DNA of 64,000 nucleotides from contig JAWQCY010000001.1 in assembly GCA_036321795.1 (NCBI GenBank), forward strand, positions 310,001-374,000, read 5' to 3'. The notes beneath the pieces were generated by a model, which saw only the letters and a program-made list of their open reading frames with translations, did not search any database and was not told the origin of the DNA. The first letter of the stretch is position 1. Each line of letters starts with the position of its first letter. Source of the stretch: CAKVON01 sp902475665 (GTDB lineage: Bacteria; Actinomycetota; Coriobacteriia; Coriobacteriales; Atopobiaceae). Positions 45,364 through 53,800 of this stretch are shown here, piece by piece. Position numbers and translations under genes: made by a program.

Positions 45364-46395
45364 ATGAGCGCACGCGACATCTACCGGCAAATGGGGTCCG
45401 CCATCGCGTCCCACATGGCACCGCTGTCGCTGGCGTGCGTCGCGCTCGGCGTGCTCGCGCCCGGCCCGCTCTCCCGCGTCGAGGCCGTGGTGCCCCTGCT
45501 GTTTGCCGTCATCACGTTCCAGGGGGCCCTGGGCAACACGTTCGACCAGGTGGCCGACGCCTTCCGCCGTCCGGTCCCGATGCTCTCCATCCTCGCCGTC
45601 TCGTCCGTTCTCATGCCCTCGCTCGCCTGCGCGCTGGGCACCTGGCTGTTCGGTTCGTCGCCGCAGATCGTGTGCGGCATCGTGCTGGAGTACTCGGTGC
45701 CGGTGGCCGTCATCAGCATCATGTGGGTCGGCCTGGCGGGCGGAAACGGCGCCCTCGGCCTGGCAGCGGTCCTCGTGTCGACGCTGCTGTCGCCCGTGAC
45801 GATTCCCGTGGGGATGAAGCTCCTGCTCGGCCAGACCGTCCAGGTCGACGTCGCGGGCATGATGGCCGACATGGTCGAGAAGATCGCCCTTCCGGCGCTT
45901 CTCGGCACCGTCGTCAACGACCGCACGCACGGTTGGGGCAAGACGGTCCTGTCGCCCGCCATGGCCCCCGCCTGCCGCCTGATGATGCTCATGGTCATCG
46001 CCGGCAACGCGACCACGATCTCGGGCTACATGCGCCACCTGACCCCGCTCATGCTGTGCGTCATCGCCTTCATCGGCGCCTTCGCGTCCACCGGCTACCT
46101 CTGGGGCATCCTCGTCGCGCGCCTGCTGCGCCGCGACCGGGCCGACACGGCGACCATGTGCTACTGCTGCGGCATGCGAAACATCAGCTCCGGTGCCGTC
46201 ATCGCGGCGCAGTACTTCCCGGGCGAGGCAATGTTTCCCGTCATGATGGGCACCCTCTTCCAGCAGGTCCTGGCGGCCTCGTTCGGCACCCTGCTCGACC
46301 GCCTTCCTGCCGAGAAGGACCTCGAGTCAACAACCGCGGCCGTCGACCCCGCAAGCGACCCCGCCCCCACCCCTGACAAAGGGGATGTCCGCTAG
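45364..46395 (+). CDS. Bile acid:sodium symporter (BASS) family transporter
   Basis: Membrane protein of 343 residues with about nine to ten helices. It resembles the bacterial BASS family that imports bile acids, pantoate or keto acids with sodium. It has LEYSVPVAVISIMWVGLAGGN in the crossover region, split as SVPVAVISIMWVGLAGG, and CGMRNISSGAVIAAQYFP near the C-terminus, which matches the GxRN/S motif of the family. The tail after PAEKDLES is unconserved and encoded by an iterated motif. GGGAGG precedes ATG 45364. The substrate is unknown. Confidence 0.82.
   Translation: MSARDIYRQMGSAIASHMAPLSLACVALGVLAPGPLSRVEAVVPLLFAVITFQGALGNTFDQVADAFRRPVPMLSILAVSSVLMPSLACALGTWLFGSSPQIVCGIVLEYSVPVAVISIMWVGLAGGNGALGLAAVLVSTLLSPVTIPVGMKLLLGQTVQVDVAGMMADMVEKIALPALLGTVVNDRTHGWGKTVLSPAMAPACRLMMLMVIAGNATTISGYMRHLTPLMLCVIAFIGAFASTGYLWGILVARLLRRDRADTATMCYCCGMRNISSGAVIAAQYFPGEAMFPVMMGTLFQQVLAASFGTLLDRLPAEKDLESTTAAVDPASDPAPTPDKGDVR
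45898..45907 (-). repeat. Iterated 10-mer (in BASS gene, LLGT codons)
   Basis: Exact copy, antisense to the gene, followed by CGC. Confidence 0.75.
46308..46317 (+). repeat. Iterated 10-mer (C-terminal tail of BASS gene)
   Basis: Exact copy followed by GAC, encoding PAEKD. Confidence 0.8.
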
Positions 46396-46525
46396 GTTAA
46401 AGTCCCGCTTCCGCCCGCATCGCCTGCAGCACGCATGTCGCCGGGTGCCGTAGAATCATGCGAGCAAACAGACGCGCCCGCGGCCACATCGCGGCCCGGC
46501 GCACGAGATTCGCATAGGGGGTCAC

Positions 46526-46843
46526 ATGGCTCTTACCACCGAAGACGTCGCGGGCATCGCGGACTACGCGCGCATCGCCCTCACGCCCGACGAGCTTCAG
46601 GAGATGACCACGTACATGAACGAGGCCGTCGCCCTTCTCGAGCCCATCCGCGAGTACGACCTGGACGGGGTCGAGCCCACGTTCCACCCCATCGGAGACC
46701 TCTCCAACGTCATGGGTGCCGACGTGGCCGACACGACCGACCGCGCGCTCGACATCGACACCGCGCTGTCCAACGCCGGCTCGGCGCGCGACCGCTACTT
46801 CCGCGTCCCGTCCATCCTCGGTGACGACGGGGGTGACCGCTAA
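46526..46843 (+). CDS. gatC: Asp/Glu-tRNA amidotransferase subunit C
   Basis: Small subunit of 105 residues that stabilises GatA-GatB. It has the family pattern DVAGIADYARIALTPDELQ and the C-terminal YFRVPSIL that lies along GatA. AGGGGG precedes ATG 46526, and the stop overlaps the gatA start (TAATG). Confidence 0.93.
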   Translation: MALTTEDVAGIADYARIALTPDELQEMTTYMNEAVALLEPIREYDLDGVEPTFHPIGDLSNVMGADVADTTDRALDIDTALSNAGSARDRYFRVPSILGDDGGDR

Positions 46844-48339
46844 TGGCCAACGTCGACCAGCTCAGCGCGGCCCAGATCGCGCGCGGCGTCGCGGACGGCG
46901 AGTTCACCGCCACCGAGGTCGCCGAGGCCACCCTGTCCGCCATCGAGGCGCGCGAGGGTGGTGTCCAGGCCTTCCTGCAGGTCTCGCCCGAGCTCGCCCT
47001 CGCTGCCGCCAAGGCCACCGACGAGGCGCGTGCGGCTGGCGAGAAGCTCGGTCCGCTCGCGGGCGTCCCGGTGGCTTTCAAGGACAACATGCACCTCGTC
47101 GGCACGCGCACGACCTGCGCGTCCAGGATGCTCGAGAACTACGAGTCGGTCTTCACCGCCACCTGCGTGCAGCGCCTGCTCACGGCCGGCGCCACGCCCG
47201 TCGGCAAGACCAACATGGACGAGTTCGCGTTCGGCTCCTCGACGGAGTCCTCCGCGTTCCACCGCACCAACAACCCGTGGGACATCGAGCGCGTCCCCGG
47301 CGGCTCGTCGGGTGGCTCTGCCGCCTCGGTTGCCGCCGGCGAGGTCACGGTCTCGCTGGGCTCCGACACCGGCGGCTCCATCCGCCAGCCTGCCAGTCTG
47401 TGCGGCGTCGTGGGCCTCAAGCCCACCTACGGCGCCGTCTCGCGCTACGGCGTCGTGGCCTTCGGTTCGTCTCTCGACCAGGTGGGCCCCTTCGGCCGCC
47501 GCGTCGCCGACGTCGCCCTCGCCATGAACGCACTCGTGGGCGCCGGGCGCGACCCGCTCGACTCCACCAGCCAGAACTGCCCGGTTGACTTCCTCGAGCA
47601 CCTTGACGACCCGGTCTGTGGCATGCGCGTCGGCGTGGTCCCGCGCCTCATGGAGGCCGAGGGTCTGACCGACGAGGTCAAGCGCGCCCTGGCGCGCGCC
47701 CTCGACGCCCTGCGCGACCAGGGTGCCCAGGTCGTCGAGGTCGACCTGCCCAACATCGCCAGCGCCATCGCCGCCTACTACGTCATCGCCCCGTGCGAGG
47801 CCTTCTCCAACCTGGCCCGCTTCGACGGCGTGCGTTACGGCTACCAGGAGCCCGGCTGCGCCACCCTGGCCGAGCAGACCTCGCTGTCGCGCTCCCACGG
47901 CTTCGGCGCCGAGGCGCGCCGCCGCCAGATGCTCGGCGCCTACCTGCTGTCCAGCGGCACCTACGACAAGTACTACTATCCCGCCCAGCAGGTGCGCACC
48001 CTCATCACCCGCGACTACGAGCGCGCCTACGAAAAGTGCGACGTCATCCTGTTGCCCGCCTCGCCCAGGACCGCCTTCAAGTTCGGCGAGATGAGCGATC
48101 CCACGCAGATGTATGCGTCGGACATGTTCACGATCTCCAACAACATCGTCGGCAACGGCGGCGTGTCGGTGCCCCTGGGCCTGGGCGACGAGAGCGGCCT
48201 TCCCGTCTCGGCGCAGCTGCAGGGCCCCGCGTTCAAGGACCGCACGCTGCTGCAGTTCGCCCGCGCCATCGAGCGCGCCTTCGACGCCGAGGGCAGCGTC
48301 GCGCCCGACTTCGCCGGGAAGGGGGGTGAGCTCGCATGA
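46843..48339 (+). CDS. gatA: Asp/Glu-tRNA amidotransferase subunit A
   Basis: Amidase-signature subunit of 498 residues that releases ammonia from glutamine for transamidation of Glu-tRNA(Gln) or Asp-tRNA(Asn). The Ser-cisSer-Lys triad is visible: Lys in VAFKDNM (about 79), cis-Ser in PGGSSGGSAASVAAGE (about 153) and the nucleophile Ser in GSDTGGSIRQPASLCG. The frame overlaps gatC and gatB at both ends. Confidence 0.97.
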   Translation: MANVDQLSAAQIARGVADGEFTATEVAEATLSAIEAREGGVQAFLQVSPELALAAAKATDEARAAGEKLGPLAGVPVAFKDNMHLVGTRTTCASRMLENYESVFTATCVQRLLTAGATPVGKTNMDEFAFGSSTESSAFHRTNNPWDIERVPGGSSGGSAASVAAGEVTVSLGSDTGGSIRQPASLCGVVGLKPTYGAVSRYGVVAFGSSLDQVGPFGRRVADVALAMNALVGAGRDPLDSTSQNCPVDFLEHLDDPVCGMRVGVVPRLMEAEGLTDEVKRALARALDALRDQGAQVVEVDLPNIASAIAAYYVIAPCEAFSNLARFDGVRYGYQEPGCATLAEQTSLSRSHGFGAEARRRQMLGAYLLSSGTYDKYYYPAQQVRTLITRDYERAYEKCDVILLPASPRTAFKFGEMSDPTQMYASDMFTISNNIVGNGGVSVPLGLGDESGLPVSAQLQGPAFKDRTLLQFARAIERAFDAEGSVAPDFAGKGGELA

Positions 48340-49892
48340 AGAAGCTCGCCGAGGTCCTGAGGGACTGGGAGGCCGTCATCGGCCTCGAGGTCCACACCGA
48401 GCTCACCGCGCTCGAGACCAAGATGTTCTGCAACTGCCGCCTGTCCCACGACGACGAGCCCAACACCAACGTGTGCCCCGTCTGCCTGGGCATGCCCGGC
48501 GCGCTGCCCGTTCCCAACGAGAAGGCCATCCAGTCGATCGTGATGGCGGGCCTGGCCACCAACTGCCAGATCAAGCGCCACTCGATGTTCTACCGCAAGC
48601 ACTACTTCTATCCCGACATGGCCAAGAACTTCCAGACCACCCAGGGTCCGGTCGCCTTCTGCATGTACGGCCACCTGGACCTCGAGGTCACGGGCGAGGG
48701 TGCCAAGGAGCGTCCCGACCGCGTCGAGACGGGCAACGTGGCCCCGCACGGCATGGAGCCCGCCGCACCCGTGCTTGTCGAGAAGAACGCCGACGGCTCC
48801 TACACCACCCCGATCCGCATCTTCCGCATCCACATGGAGGAGGATGCCGCCAAGATGGTTCACGTCGGCGGCGAGGAGGGTCGCATCGGCGGCGCCGCCG
48901 AGTCGCTCGTCGACTACAACCGCTGCGGCACCCCGCTGATCGAGCTCGTGACCGAGCCCGACCTGCGTACGCCGGAGGAGGCGCGCCTCTTCATGGAGAA
49001 GCTGCGCCAGACCTTCATCACGCTGGGCATCTCCGACTGCTCGCTCGAGAACGGCTCGATGCGCTGCGACGGCAACGTCAGCCTGCGCCGTCGCGGCACG
49101 ACCGAACTCGGCACCAAGACCGAGATGAAGAACATCAACTCGTTCAAGAGCCTGCACGACGCCCTCGAGTACGAGATTTGCCGCCAGGCGGAGGTCCTCG
49201 AGGAGGGTGGCATCATCTACCAGGAGACCCGCCACTGGGAGCCCTCCCGTCGCCGCACGATTGTCATGCGCGTCAAGGAGACCGCGGACGACTACCGCCT
49301 GTTCCCGGACCCGGACCTGGCGCCGTTCGACCTGACCGACGACTTCATCGAGGCCGCGCGCGAGCGCATCCCCGAGCTTCCTGACGCCAAGCGCGACCGC
49401 TATGTGGCCGACTTCGGCCTCAAGCGCACCGACGCGGCCCAGCTCGCGGGCGACCCGTCCGTCTCGGCATTCTTCGAGCGGGCGGCTGCCGCGGCCGACG
49501 CAAAGGCGGTCGCCACTGTGGCAAACGTCATGGTCAACCTGGCGCCTGCCTACGACGCCATCACGCCGGCGCAGGTCGCCTCGGTCTCCGGCCTGCTGGC
49601 GACCGACGCCATCACCTTCGCCCAGGCGCGCGAGGTGCTCGACGCCGTCAACGGGACCGAGCTTGACCCCGAGAAGGTCGTCGACGAGCGCGGCATGCGC
49701 CAGACGACCGACACCGCGGCGCTCGAGCCGATCGTCGACGAGGTGCTCGGCCGCTGCGTCGACCAGGTGCAGCAGTACCACGACGGCAACAAGAAGGTCA
49801 TCGGCTTTTTGGTCGGCCAGTGCATGAAGGCCGCCAAGGGCTCCGGCAACCCGAAGCTGTTCAACCAGCTTCTGGCCAAGAAGCTGGGCTAG
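48336..49892 (+). CDS. gatB: Asp/Glu-tRNA amidotransferase subunit B
   Basis: Kinase/tRNA-binding subunit of 518 residues that phosphorylates the misacylated residue and hands it to GatA-derived ammonia. The start region AVIGLEVHTELTALETKMFC, the zinc cysteines CNCRLSHDD...CPVC, and MRCDGNVSLRRRG are diagnostic. The C-terminal YqeY-like tRNA-binding domain is present. The ATG lies inside the gatA stop (ATGA). Confidence 0.97.
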   Translation: MKKLAEVLRDWEAVIGLEVHTELTALETKMFCNCRLSHDDEPNTNVCPVCLGMPGALPVPNEKAIQSIVMAGLATNCQIKRHSMFYRKHYFYPDMAKNFQTTQGPVAFCMYGHLDLEVTGEGAKERPDRVETGNVAPHGMEPAAPVLVEKNADGSYTTPIRIFRIHMEEDAAKMVHVGGEEGRIGGAAESLVDYNRCGTPLIELVTEPDLRTPEEARLFMEKLRQTFITLGISDCSLENGSMRCDGNVSLRRRGTTELGTKTEMKNINSFKSLHDALEYEICRQAEVLEEGGIIYQETRHWEPSRRRTIVMRVKETADDYRLFPDPDLAPFDLTDDFIEAARERIPELPDAKRDRYVADFGLKRTDAAQLAGDPSVSAFFERAAAAADAKAVATVANVMVNLAPAYDAITPAQVASVSGLLATDAITFAQAREVLDAVNGTELDPEKVVDERGMRQTTDTAALEPIVDEVLGRCVDQVQQYHDGNKKVIGFLVGQCMKAAKGSGNPKLFNQLLAKKLG

Positions 49893-49906
49893 CGAGTGAC
49901 CGTGCC

Positions 49907-50926
49907 ATGAGGCCACAGGTCAGGGCATACGTCTACGACAACGGGGACAGGGTCTTCGGACCCGGTCCCCGCGACCTTTTGCGCGGGGTCGACCGCACGG
50001 GAAGCCTCTCGGCGGCCGCGGCCGGGATGGGCATGGCCTACACCAAGGCCACGCGCCTGGTGTGCGACGCCGAGCGCGCGTTTGGCATACGCCTGCTGGA
50101 GCGCAAGGTCGGCGGCTCCCATGGTGGGGGCTCGCGCCTTACCGACGCCGCGCGCGAGCTGTTGGACGCCTACGGCCGCTACGAGGCCGACGTGCGCGCT
50201 GCCGCCCAGGCGAGCTTCGATGCCAACCTCGCCGTGCTGACGTCCGATGCGGCACCGACCACTCCGACCTCGTGCGCCGTGTCCACCCGGCATGCCACGC
50301 CGTTTGCCATGCCCTGCGAATCCGGGAGCGTGGGCTGCGTCGTCATGGCCGCCGGCGCGTCGTCGCGCTTCGGCTCCGACAAGCTCACGGCGCAACTCGC
50401 GGGTATGCCCGTGCTCCAAAGGACCCTGGCTGCAGTGACCTCGGCCATGCCCGTGACCGATGTTACCTGCGTCACCCGCGCTGGCGAGAAGGGCGCTCGC
50501 GTCGCCGCCATCTGCACCTCTGCGGGTGTGGCCTGCGCGACGCATGGCTCCGCGCTCCTGTCGGACACGATCCGCCGCGGCCTGGCCGAGCTCGGCCCAC
50601 GCGACGCGGTCCTGTTCGTGCAGGGTGACCAGCCGCTTCTTACCCCCAAGAGCCTGCGAGAGATGCTGCGCGTCGCCAGCGACAACCCGAGGCGTGTGGT
50701 GCGCCTGTCCTGGCAGGGTGTTCCCGTGGGTCCGACGGTCTTCCCGCGCGAGGCGCTTGGCGCCCTCGCGCGGCTGGAGGGCGACGAAGGCGGCTCGGCA
50801 CTTCTCGGCAGCGGGGGGAGGCTTGGTCGGGAGGCGATTCTCGTGGAGGCGACCCGTTCCGACGAGGCCGTCGACGTCGACACCCCCGATGCGCTTGTGT
50901 ATGCGGAGTCGCTTCTTCGCGGGTAG
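49907..50926 (+). CDS. Fusion: ModE-like winged helix + MocA/MobA-like nucleotidyltransferase
   Basis: Protein of 339 residues with two domains not usually joined. Residues 1-105 are a ModE/LysR-type winged helix: GPGPRDLLRGVDRTGSLSAA, then YTKATRLV and GGGSRLTDAARELL, the typical ModE N-terminus. A Thr/Ala-rich linker (about 105-142) follows. Residues 143-339 are a MocA-type CTP:molybdopterin transferase with VVMAAGASSRFGSDKL, FVQGDQPLL and PTVFPREALG. The molybdate-binding Mop domains of classical ModE are absent. The gene lies 15 bases after gatB and 2.9 kb before the Mo/Se operon. It probably cytidylylates molybdopterin for a hydroxylase and may regulate; the regulatory role is inference. 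SALLGSG is encoded over an iterated motif copy. Confidence 0.8.
   Translation: MRPQVRAYVYDNGDRVFGPGPRDLLRGVDRTGSLSAAAAGMGMAYTKATRLVCDAERAFGIRLLERKVGGSHGGGSRLTDAARELLDAYGRYEADVRAAAQASFDANLAVLTSDAAPTTPTSCAVSTRHATPFAMPCESGSVGCVVMAAGASSRFGSDKLTAQLAGMPVLQRTLAAVTSAMPVTDVTCVTRAGEKGARVAAICTSAGVACATHGSALLSDTIRRGLAELGPRDAVLFVQGDQPLLTPKSLREMLRVASDNPRRVVRLSWQGVPVGPTVFPREALGALARLEGDEGGSALLGSGGRLGREAILVEATRSDEAVDVDTPDALVYAESLLRG
50801..50810 (-). repeat. Iterated 10-mer (in ModE-MocA fusion, LLGS codons)
   Basis: Exact copy, antisense to the gene, followed by TGC. Confidence 0.8.
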
Positions 50927-51129
50927 CCCTCGCCGGGCCGCTTTGCGTGCCTCCTCGGATGCGCGATGCCCGGTGCGTGCCGACGGATGCCGGCGGCAGA
51001 TGCGCGGAGCGGGTGCCGTGGGTGTCCGTGCGGTTGCGGGGTCGTAACGCCGGCGGGGTCTCGTTTGGCCCGCGCGGCGCGGCGGGGTAGCATCGCGTTA
51101 GGAACCAACGCCAACCGTGAGGAGTCCCC

Positions 51130-51510
51130 ATGGCCAACACCGCGATCGTCTCCGACAAGGCCCCTGCCGCCCTCGGCCCCTACTCGTCGGGCATCAAATC
51201 CGGAAACGTCATCCACCTGTCCGGCATGCTGGGCATCGACCCTGCCACGGGCGAGTACGCCGGCAGCGACGTTGTCAGCCAGACCCACCAGGCCCTGACC
51301 AACATCCGAAACGTCCTCGCCGAGGTCGACGCCACCATGGCCAACGTCGCCGACGTGACTGTCCTTCTCGCCGACATCGCCGACTTCGCCGCGATGAACG
51401 AGGTCTACGCCACCTACTTCGCCGATCCGTTCCCCGCCCGCTGCTGCTACTCCGTCGCGGCCCTTCCCGCTGGCGCACGCGTCGAGATCAAGTCGGTCGC
51501 CTACCTGTAG
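51130..51510 (+). CDS. ridA: RidA family enamine/imine deaminase
   Basis: Cytoplasmic trimer-forming protein of 126 residues that hydrolyses reactive 2-aminoacrylate formed by PLP enzymes. It begins VSDKAPAALGPYSSGIKSGN, and has LSGMLGIDPATGE and the C-terminal PARCCYSVAALPAGARVEI with the conserved arginine. GAGGAG precedes ATG 51130. The 203-base spacer upstream (50927-51129) shows nothing else I can name. Confidence 0.95.
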   Translation: MANTAIVSDKAPAALGPYSSGIKSGNVIHLSGMLGIDPATGEYAGSDVVSQTHQALTNIRNVLAEVDATMANVADVTVLLADIADFAAMNEVYATYFADPFPARCCYSVAALPAGARVEIKSVAYL

Positions 51511-51603
51511 GTCCATGTAGGTCCACCGACACGCGCTGCCAAGATGTGGGGCAAGAGGCGTGCGTTGTGTGGCGATTCTGGCCGGAACGTCATAAACCAG
51601 CAG

Positions 51604-52035
51604 TTAAGAAAGGGTGTCCCGTGCTTTTGGGACACCCTTTTTGTCGTGTGGCCGTGGTTTTGGCTGCGGCCTGTAGAGGGCGAGGTAGGCGAGGCCGCCG
51701 AGGAAGTACATCAGGGCGTCAATGGGGTCGGCGGTGCCGTAGTGAAAGACAAACGGCGTCACGATCTCCCAACAGATCGAGCCAAGCGCCGAGTAGAAAA
51801 GGGACGACCTCAGGCCCACGACGATGTCCTTGCCCGAGACCGCCTGTCCCAAAACGTTGACGTAGGCGGGAAAGATAACGCCGCCGCAGAGGTCGCCAAG
51901 GTGGTAGTTGGCAAACTCGTACGGTAGCACGGAATCCAGCGGAAAGACGAGCCTGTTGGTGAGATAGATGAGTGCGGCGAGCAGGGGAAGCAGGTTGCTT
52001 CGCGAGAACAGCGCTGCGACGAGCCTCTTAGCCAC
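51604..52035 (-). CDS. Small hypothetical membrane protein
   Basis: Protein of about 143 residues with four predicted helices. It contains NLLPLLAALIYLTNRLVFP, NYHLGDLCGGVIFPAYVNVL and ICWEIVTPFVFHYGTADPID. The WE...D..D pattern is faintly VanZ-like, but I do not assign a family. I chose GTG 52035 because it lies inside the end of the 30-residue peptide gene (coupled translation); a TTG at 52059 is an alternative. The last dozen residues, ending KKGVPKARDTLS, are encoded by the shared terminator hairpin. Confidence 0.55.
   Translation of the reverse strand: MAKRLVAALFSRSNLLPLLAALIYLTNRLVFPLDSVLPYEFANYHLGDLCGGVIFPAYVNVLGQAVSGKDIVVGLRSSLFYSALGSICWEIVTPFVFHYGTADPIDALMYFLGGLAYLALYRPQPKPRPHDKKGVPKARDTLS
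51609..51642 (+). terminator. Terminator after ridA, overlapping the end of the convergent gene
   Basis: A perfect 12-bp stem, AAAGGGTGTCCC with GGGACACCCTTT, is followed by TT. It lies inside the last codons of the minus-strand gene that ends at 51604. Confidence 0.8.
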
Positions 52036-52120
52036 AGGTCGCAAAGAGGGCGAGCCCAAGGCAGATTCCGAGGGCGATGATAATGATCTGGGAGCAGCCG
52101 CTGCGCTGTTGGGTGGCCAT
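52028..52120 (-). CDS. 30-residue membrane peptide
   Basis: ATG 52120 has AAAGGAAA five bases upstream. The peptide starts MATQQRSGCSQ, continues as one hydrophobic helix IIIIALGICLGLALF and ends ATCG-stop. Its last codons overlap the next gene's GTG start. It looks like a small single-helix membrane protein, perhaps a leader or partner of the downstream membrane gene. It is too short for homology by eye. Confidence 0.5.
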   Translation of the reverse strand: MATQQRSGCSQIIIIALGICLGLALFATCG

Positions 52121-52348
52121 GGGTTTCCTTTCGACTGGCTTGGTCATTCGCATTCCCACTTTATAGATTGAAACGCGCGCATCGTCCACCCAGGGCCTTC
52201 GCATTTAGATGAAATGCCAGGTAGTGCGTGCTGACTCCAACGGTGCCAACCTTTGGCCGATATGGGGGGCGTGCTCACCTCCACGGCCTAAACTGGTCTC
52301 AAGCTGATTGCAAGCCAGGTGAAAGCTCGCATGGCGAGGGGAGTCGAC

Positions 52349-52795
52349 ATGACGCAGCGTACCAAGCGGGTTGTTCTTGCCGTCGTCGGCATGCTTGCGG
52401 TCCTGGGAGTCGTCGCGTCAGCCTCCGCGTTTGGCGAGTCGGATCGCCTGAGGCAGGCCTCCACCAGCGGCTTCGTGCTCGACGGATACTACAGGGACAG
52501 CAAGTCGAGCCAGGCCCAGCTGTCGTTTCTCGAGGACGACGTGTGTCGTTGGCAGCTGGCGGACAAGGACGGCAAGACGACCGACGGGACGTTCAAGGCG
52601 ACGGGGGACCCAAACGTCTTTCTGCTGTCTGACGACTCGGGTAAGGAGTTCGGCACCGTCCACCTGGCATATGTCTCACGCACGGGCGACCGCGGGACCC
52701 TCTTCCTCATCGTCGGCGACGACACGGTTCAATATGACAAGCGCTCCCGTGTCCCGGCCTTCTTTGGGGACAGCCTGGGCGGTCAGGACAGCTAG
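52349..52795 (+). CDS. Small secreted or membrane-anchored hypothetical protein
   Basis: Protein of 148 residues. An N-terminal helix, VVLAVVGMLAVLGVVASASA, serves as a signal or anchor. The rest is a small beta-rich domain with SGFVLDGYYRDSKSSQAQLS and RGTLFLIVGDDTVQYDK. GAGGGGAG precedes ATG 52349. The spacer 52121-52348 is AT-rich near 52150-52210 and presumably holds promoters for both directions. I do not recognise the family. Confidence 0.65.
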   Translation: MTQRTKRVVLAVVGMLAVLGVVASASAFGESDRLRQASTSGFVLDGYYRDSKSSQAQLSFLEDDVCRWQLADKDGKTTDGTFKATGDPNVFLLSDDSGKEFGTVHLAYVSRTGDRGTLFLIVGDDTVQYDKRSRVPAFFGDSLGGQDS

Positions 52796-52837
52796 AACGC
52801 GGCGGCCCGTCTCCGCGCCCGCAACCGTTCGCCCCGC

Positions 52838-53635
52838 CTAGCCAACTTGCAGCAGGCGTCCCTCGCGCACGCCGCCCGCCAGCACGTGCGGACACCTGCT
52901 GCCGAGAAGTACCGCGAGCTCGCGGGCCACATCCCGCGCCGCCGCCATGCCGTCCGCGGAGTCTGCCTGGTTGAGAACGATCGTGTCCGCGCGGGTGCGC
53001 CCGCAGGCAAGCTCGGCGGCGATCGCGCGCGCGACGTGACGCGGCAGGACGACGTCATCGGGCGTGACGCCCGCCAGCCCACAGAACAGCTCGGGCCTGT
53101 GGACCGCGTCTCGAACGCGCTGTCCGATCCCACTCATCCCCGCCACCAGTATCGTCCGCATGGCATGGTCATGCAGCTCGCAGGGGTCGGGAAGCACCGG
53201 CTCGCAGGTGGCGTGCGCCTTGAGGGGCAGCATCCTCGAGCCGTCGGCCTCGACCAGCACGTGGCCTGCGACCCCTGCGATTGCGCCCACGCCCACCTGC
53301 GCGGGGCCAAGGCGCACGATGCCGTCGCGCGAGGGGGCGTCGCTCGCGCTCGCGCCGGAGGCAACCTGTACGGGAGCTCGCCCCGCGGCGGATGCGAGCG
53401 CGTCGCGAACCTCGCCGACCGAGCGCCCCTCGCATGCGAGCATCCCGTCCAGTGGCTGGATGTGCGTCGTGGTGCAGACCACGACCCCGCCGGCGACCAC
53501 GTCTTCGGCAACACCGCCAGCGGGCCTGCCCGAGCACAGCTCGCGGGCAAGTCTCGCGATCAGCGTCGTCTTCCCGCCGCTGCCGATGACGCAGGTCACG
53601 CCGGGCCCGACGCCCAAAGACGATGCGACTCCCAT
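52838..53635 (-). CDS. yqeC: Selenium-dependent hydroxylase accessory protein YqeC
   Basis: P-loop protein of 265 residues found with selenium-dependent molybdenum hydroxylases; its exact role is not established. The nucleotide-binding loop is CVIGSGGKTTLI (about 13-24). It is followed by the conserved VVCTTTHIQPL, VLVEADGSRMLPLKAHA and FCGLAGVTPDDVV. I chose ATG 53635 because GGGAGGTGG lies just upstream. It is divergent from yedF, sharing a promoter region with a ModE-like inverted repeat. VLLGSRCPHVLAGG near the C-terminus spans an iterated motif in antisense. Confidence 0.88.
   Translation of the reverse strand: MGVASSLGVGPGVTCVIGSGGKTTLIARLARELCSGRPAGGVAEDVVAGGVVVCTTTHIQPLDGMLACEGRSVGEVRDALASAAGRAPVQVASGASASDAPSRDGIVRLGPAQVGVGAIAGVAGHVLVEADGSRMLPLKAHATCEPVLPDPCELHDHAMRTILVAGMSGIGQRVRDAVHRPELFCGLAGVTPDDVVLPRHVARAIAAELACGRTRADTIVLNQADSADGMAAARDVARELAVLLGSRCPHVLAGGVREGRLLQVG
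52900..52909 (+). repeat. Iterated 10-mer (in yqeC, LLGS codons)
   Basis: Exact copy, antisense to the gene, followed by TAC. Confidence 0.8.
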
Positions 53636-53707
53636 GTGACCCACCTCCCGACGAGCGCCCAACAAGTTCCGTTAGCCGCGCAATCGCGGACAAAACGAGG
53701 CCTGCAT

Positions 53708-53733
53708 GCGTTATGTTTTTCAAAGGATAACGC
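53708..53733. promoter_or_regulatory. ModE-box-like inverted repeat in the yqeC/yedF divergent promoter
   Basis: GCGTTAT and ATAACGC form a perfect 7-bp inverted repeat with a 12-base spacer, in an otherwise AT-rich patch between the two divergent genes. The CGTTAT-N12-ATAACG geometry equals that of the E. coli ModE operator as I recall it. It lies 67 bases before yedF. Confidence 0.6.
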
Positions 53734-53800
53734 TACTCGCGCGCAGGGCCCGCGGCCGTCGGCCGACAGCCCCGGCGCCCAAGCAGATTGGTGTGATCGC

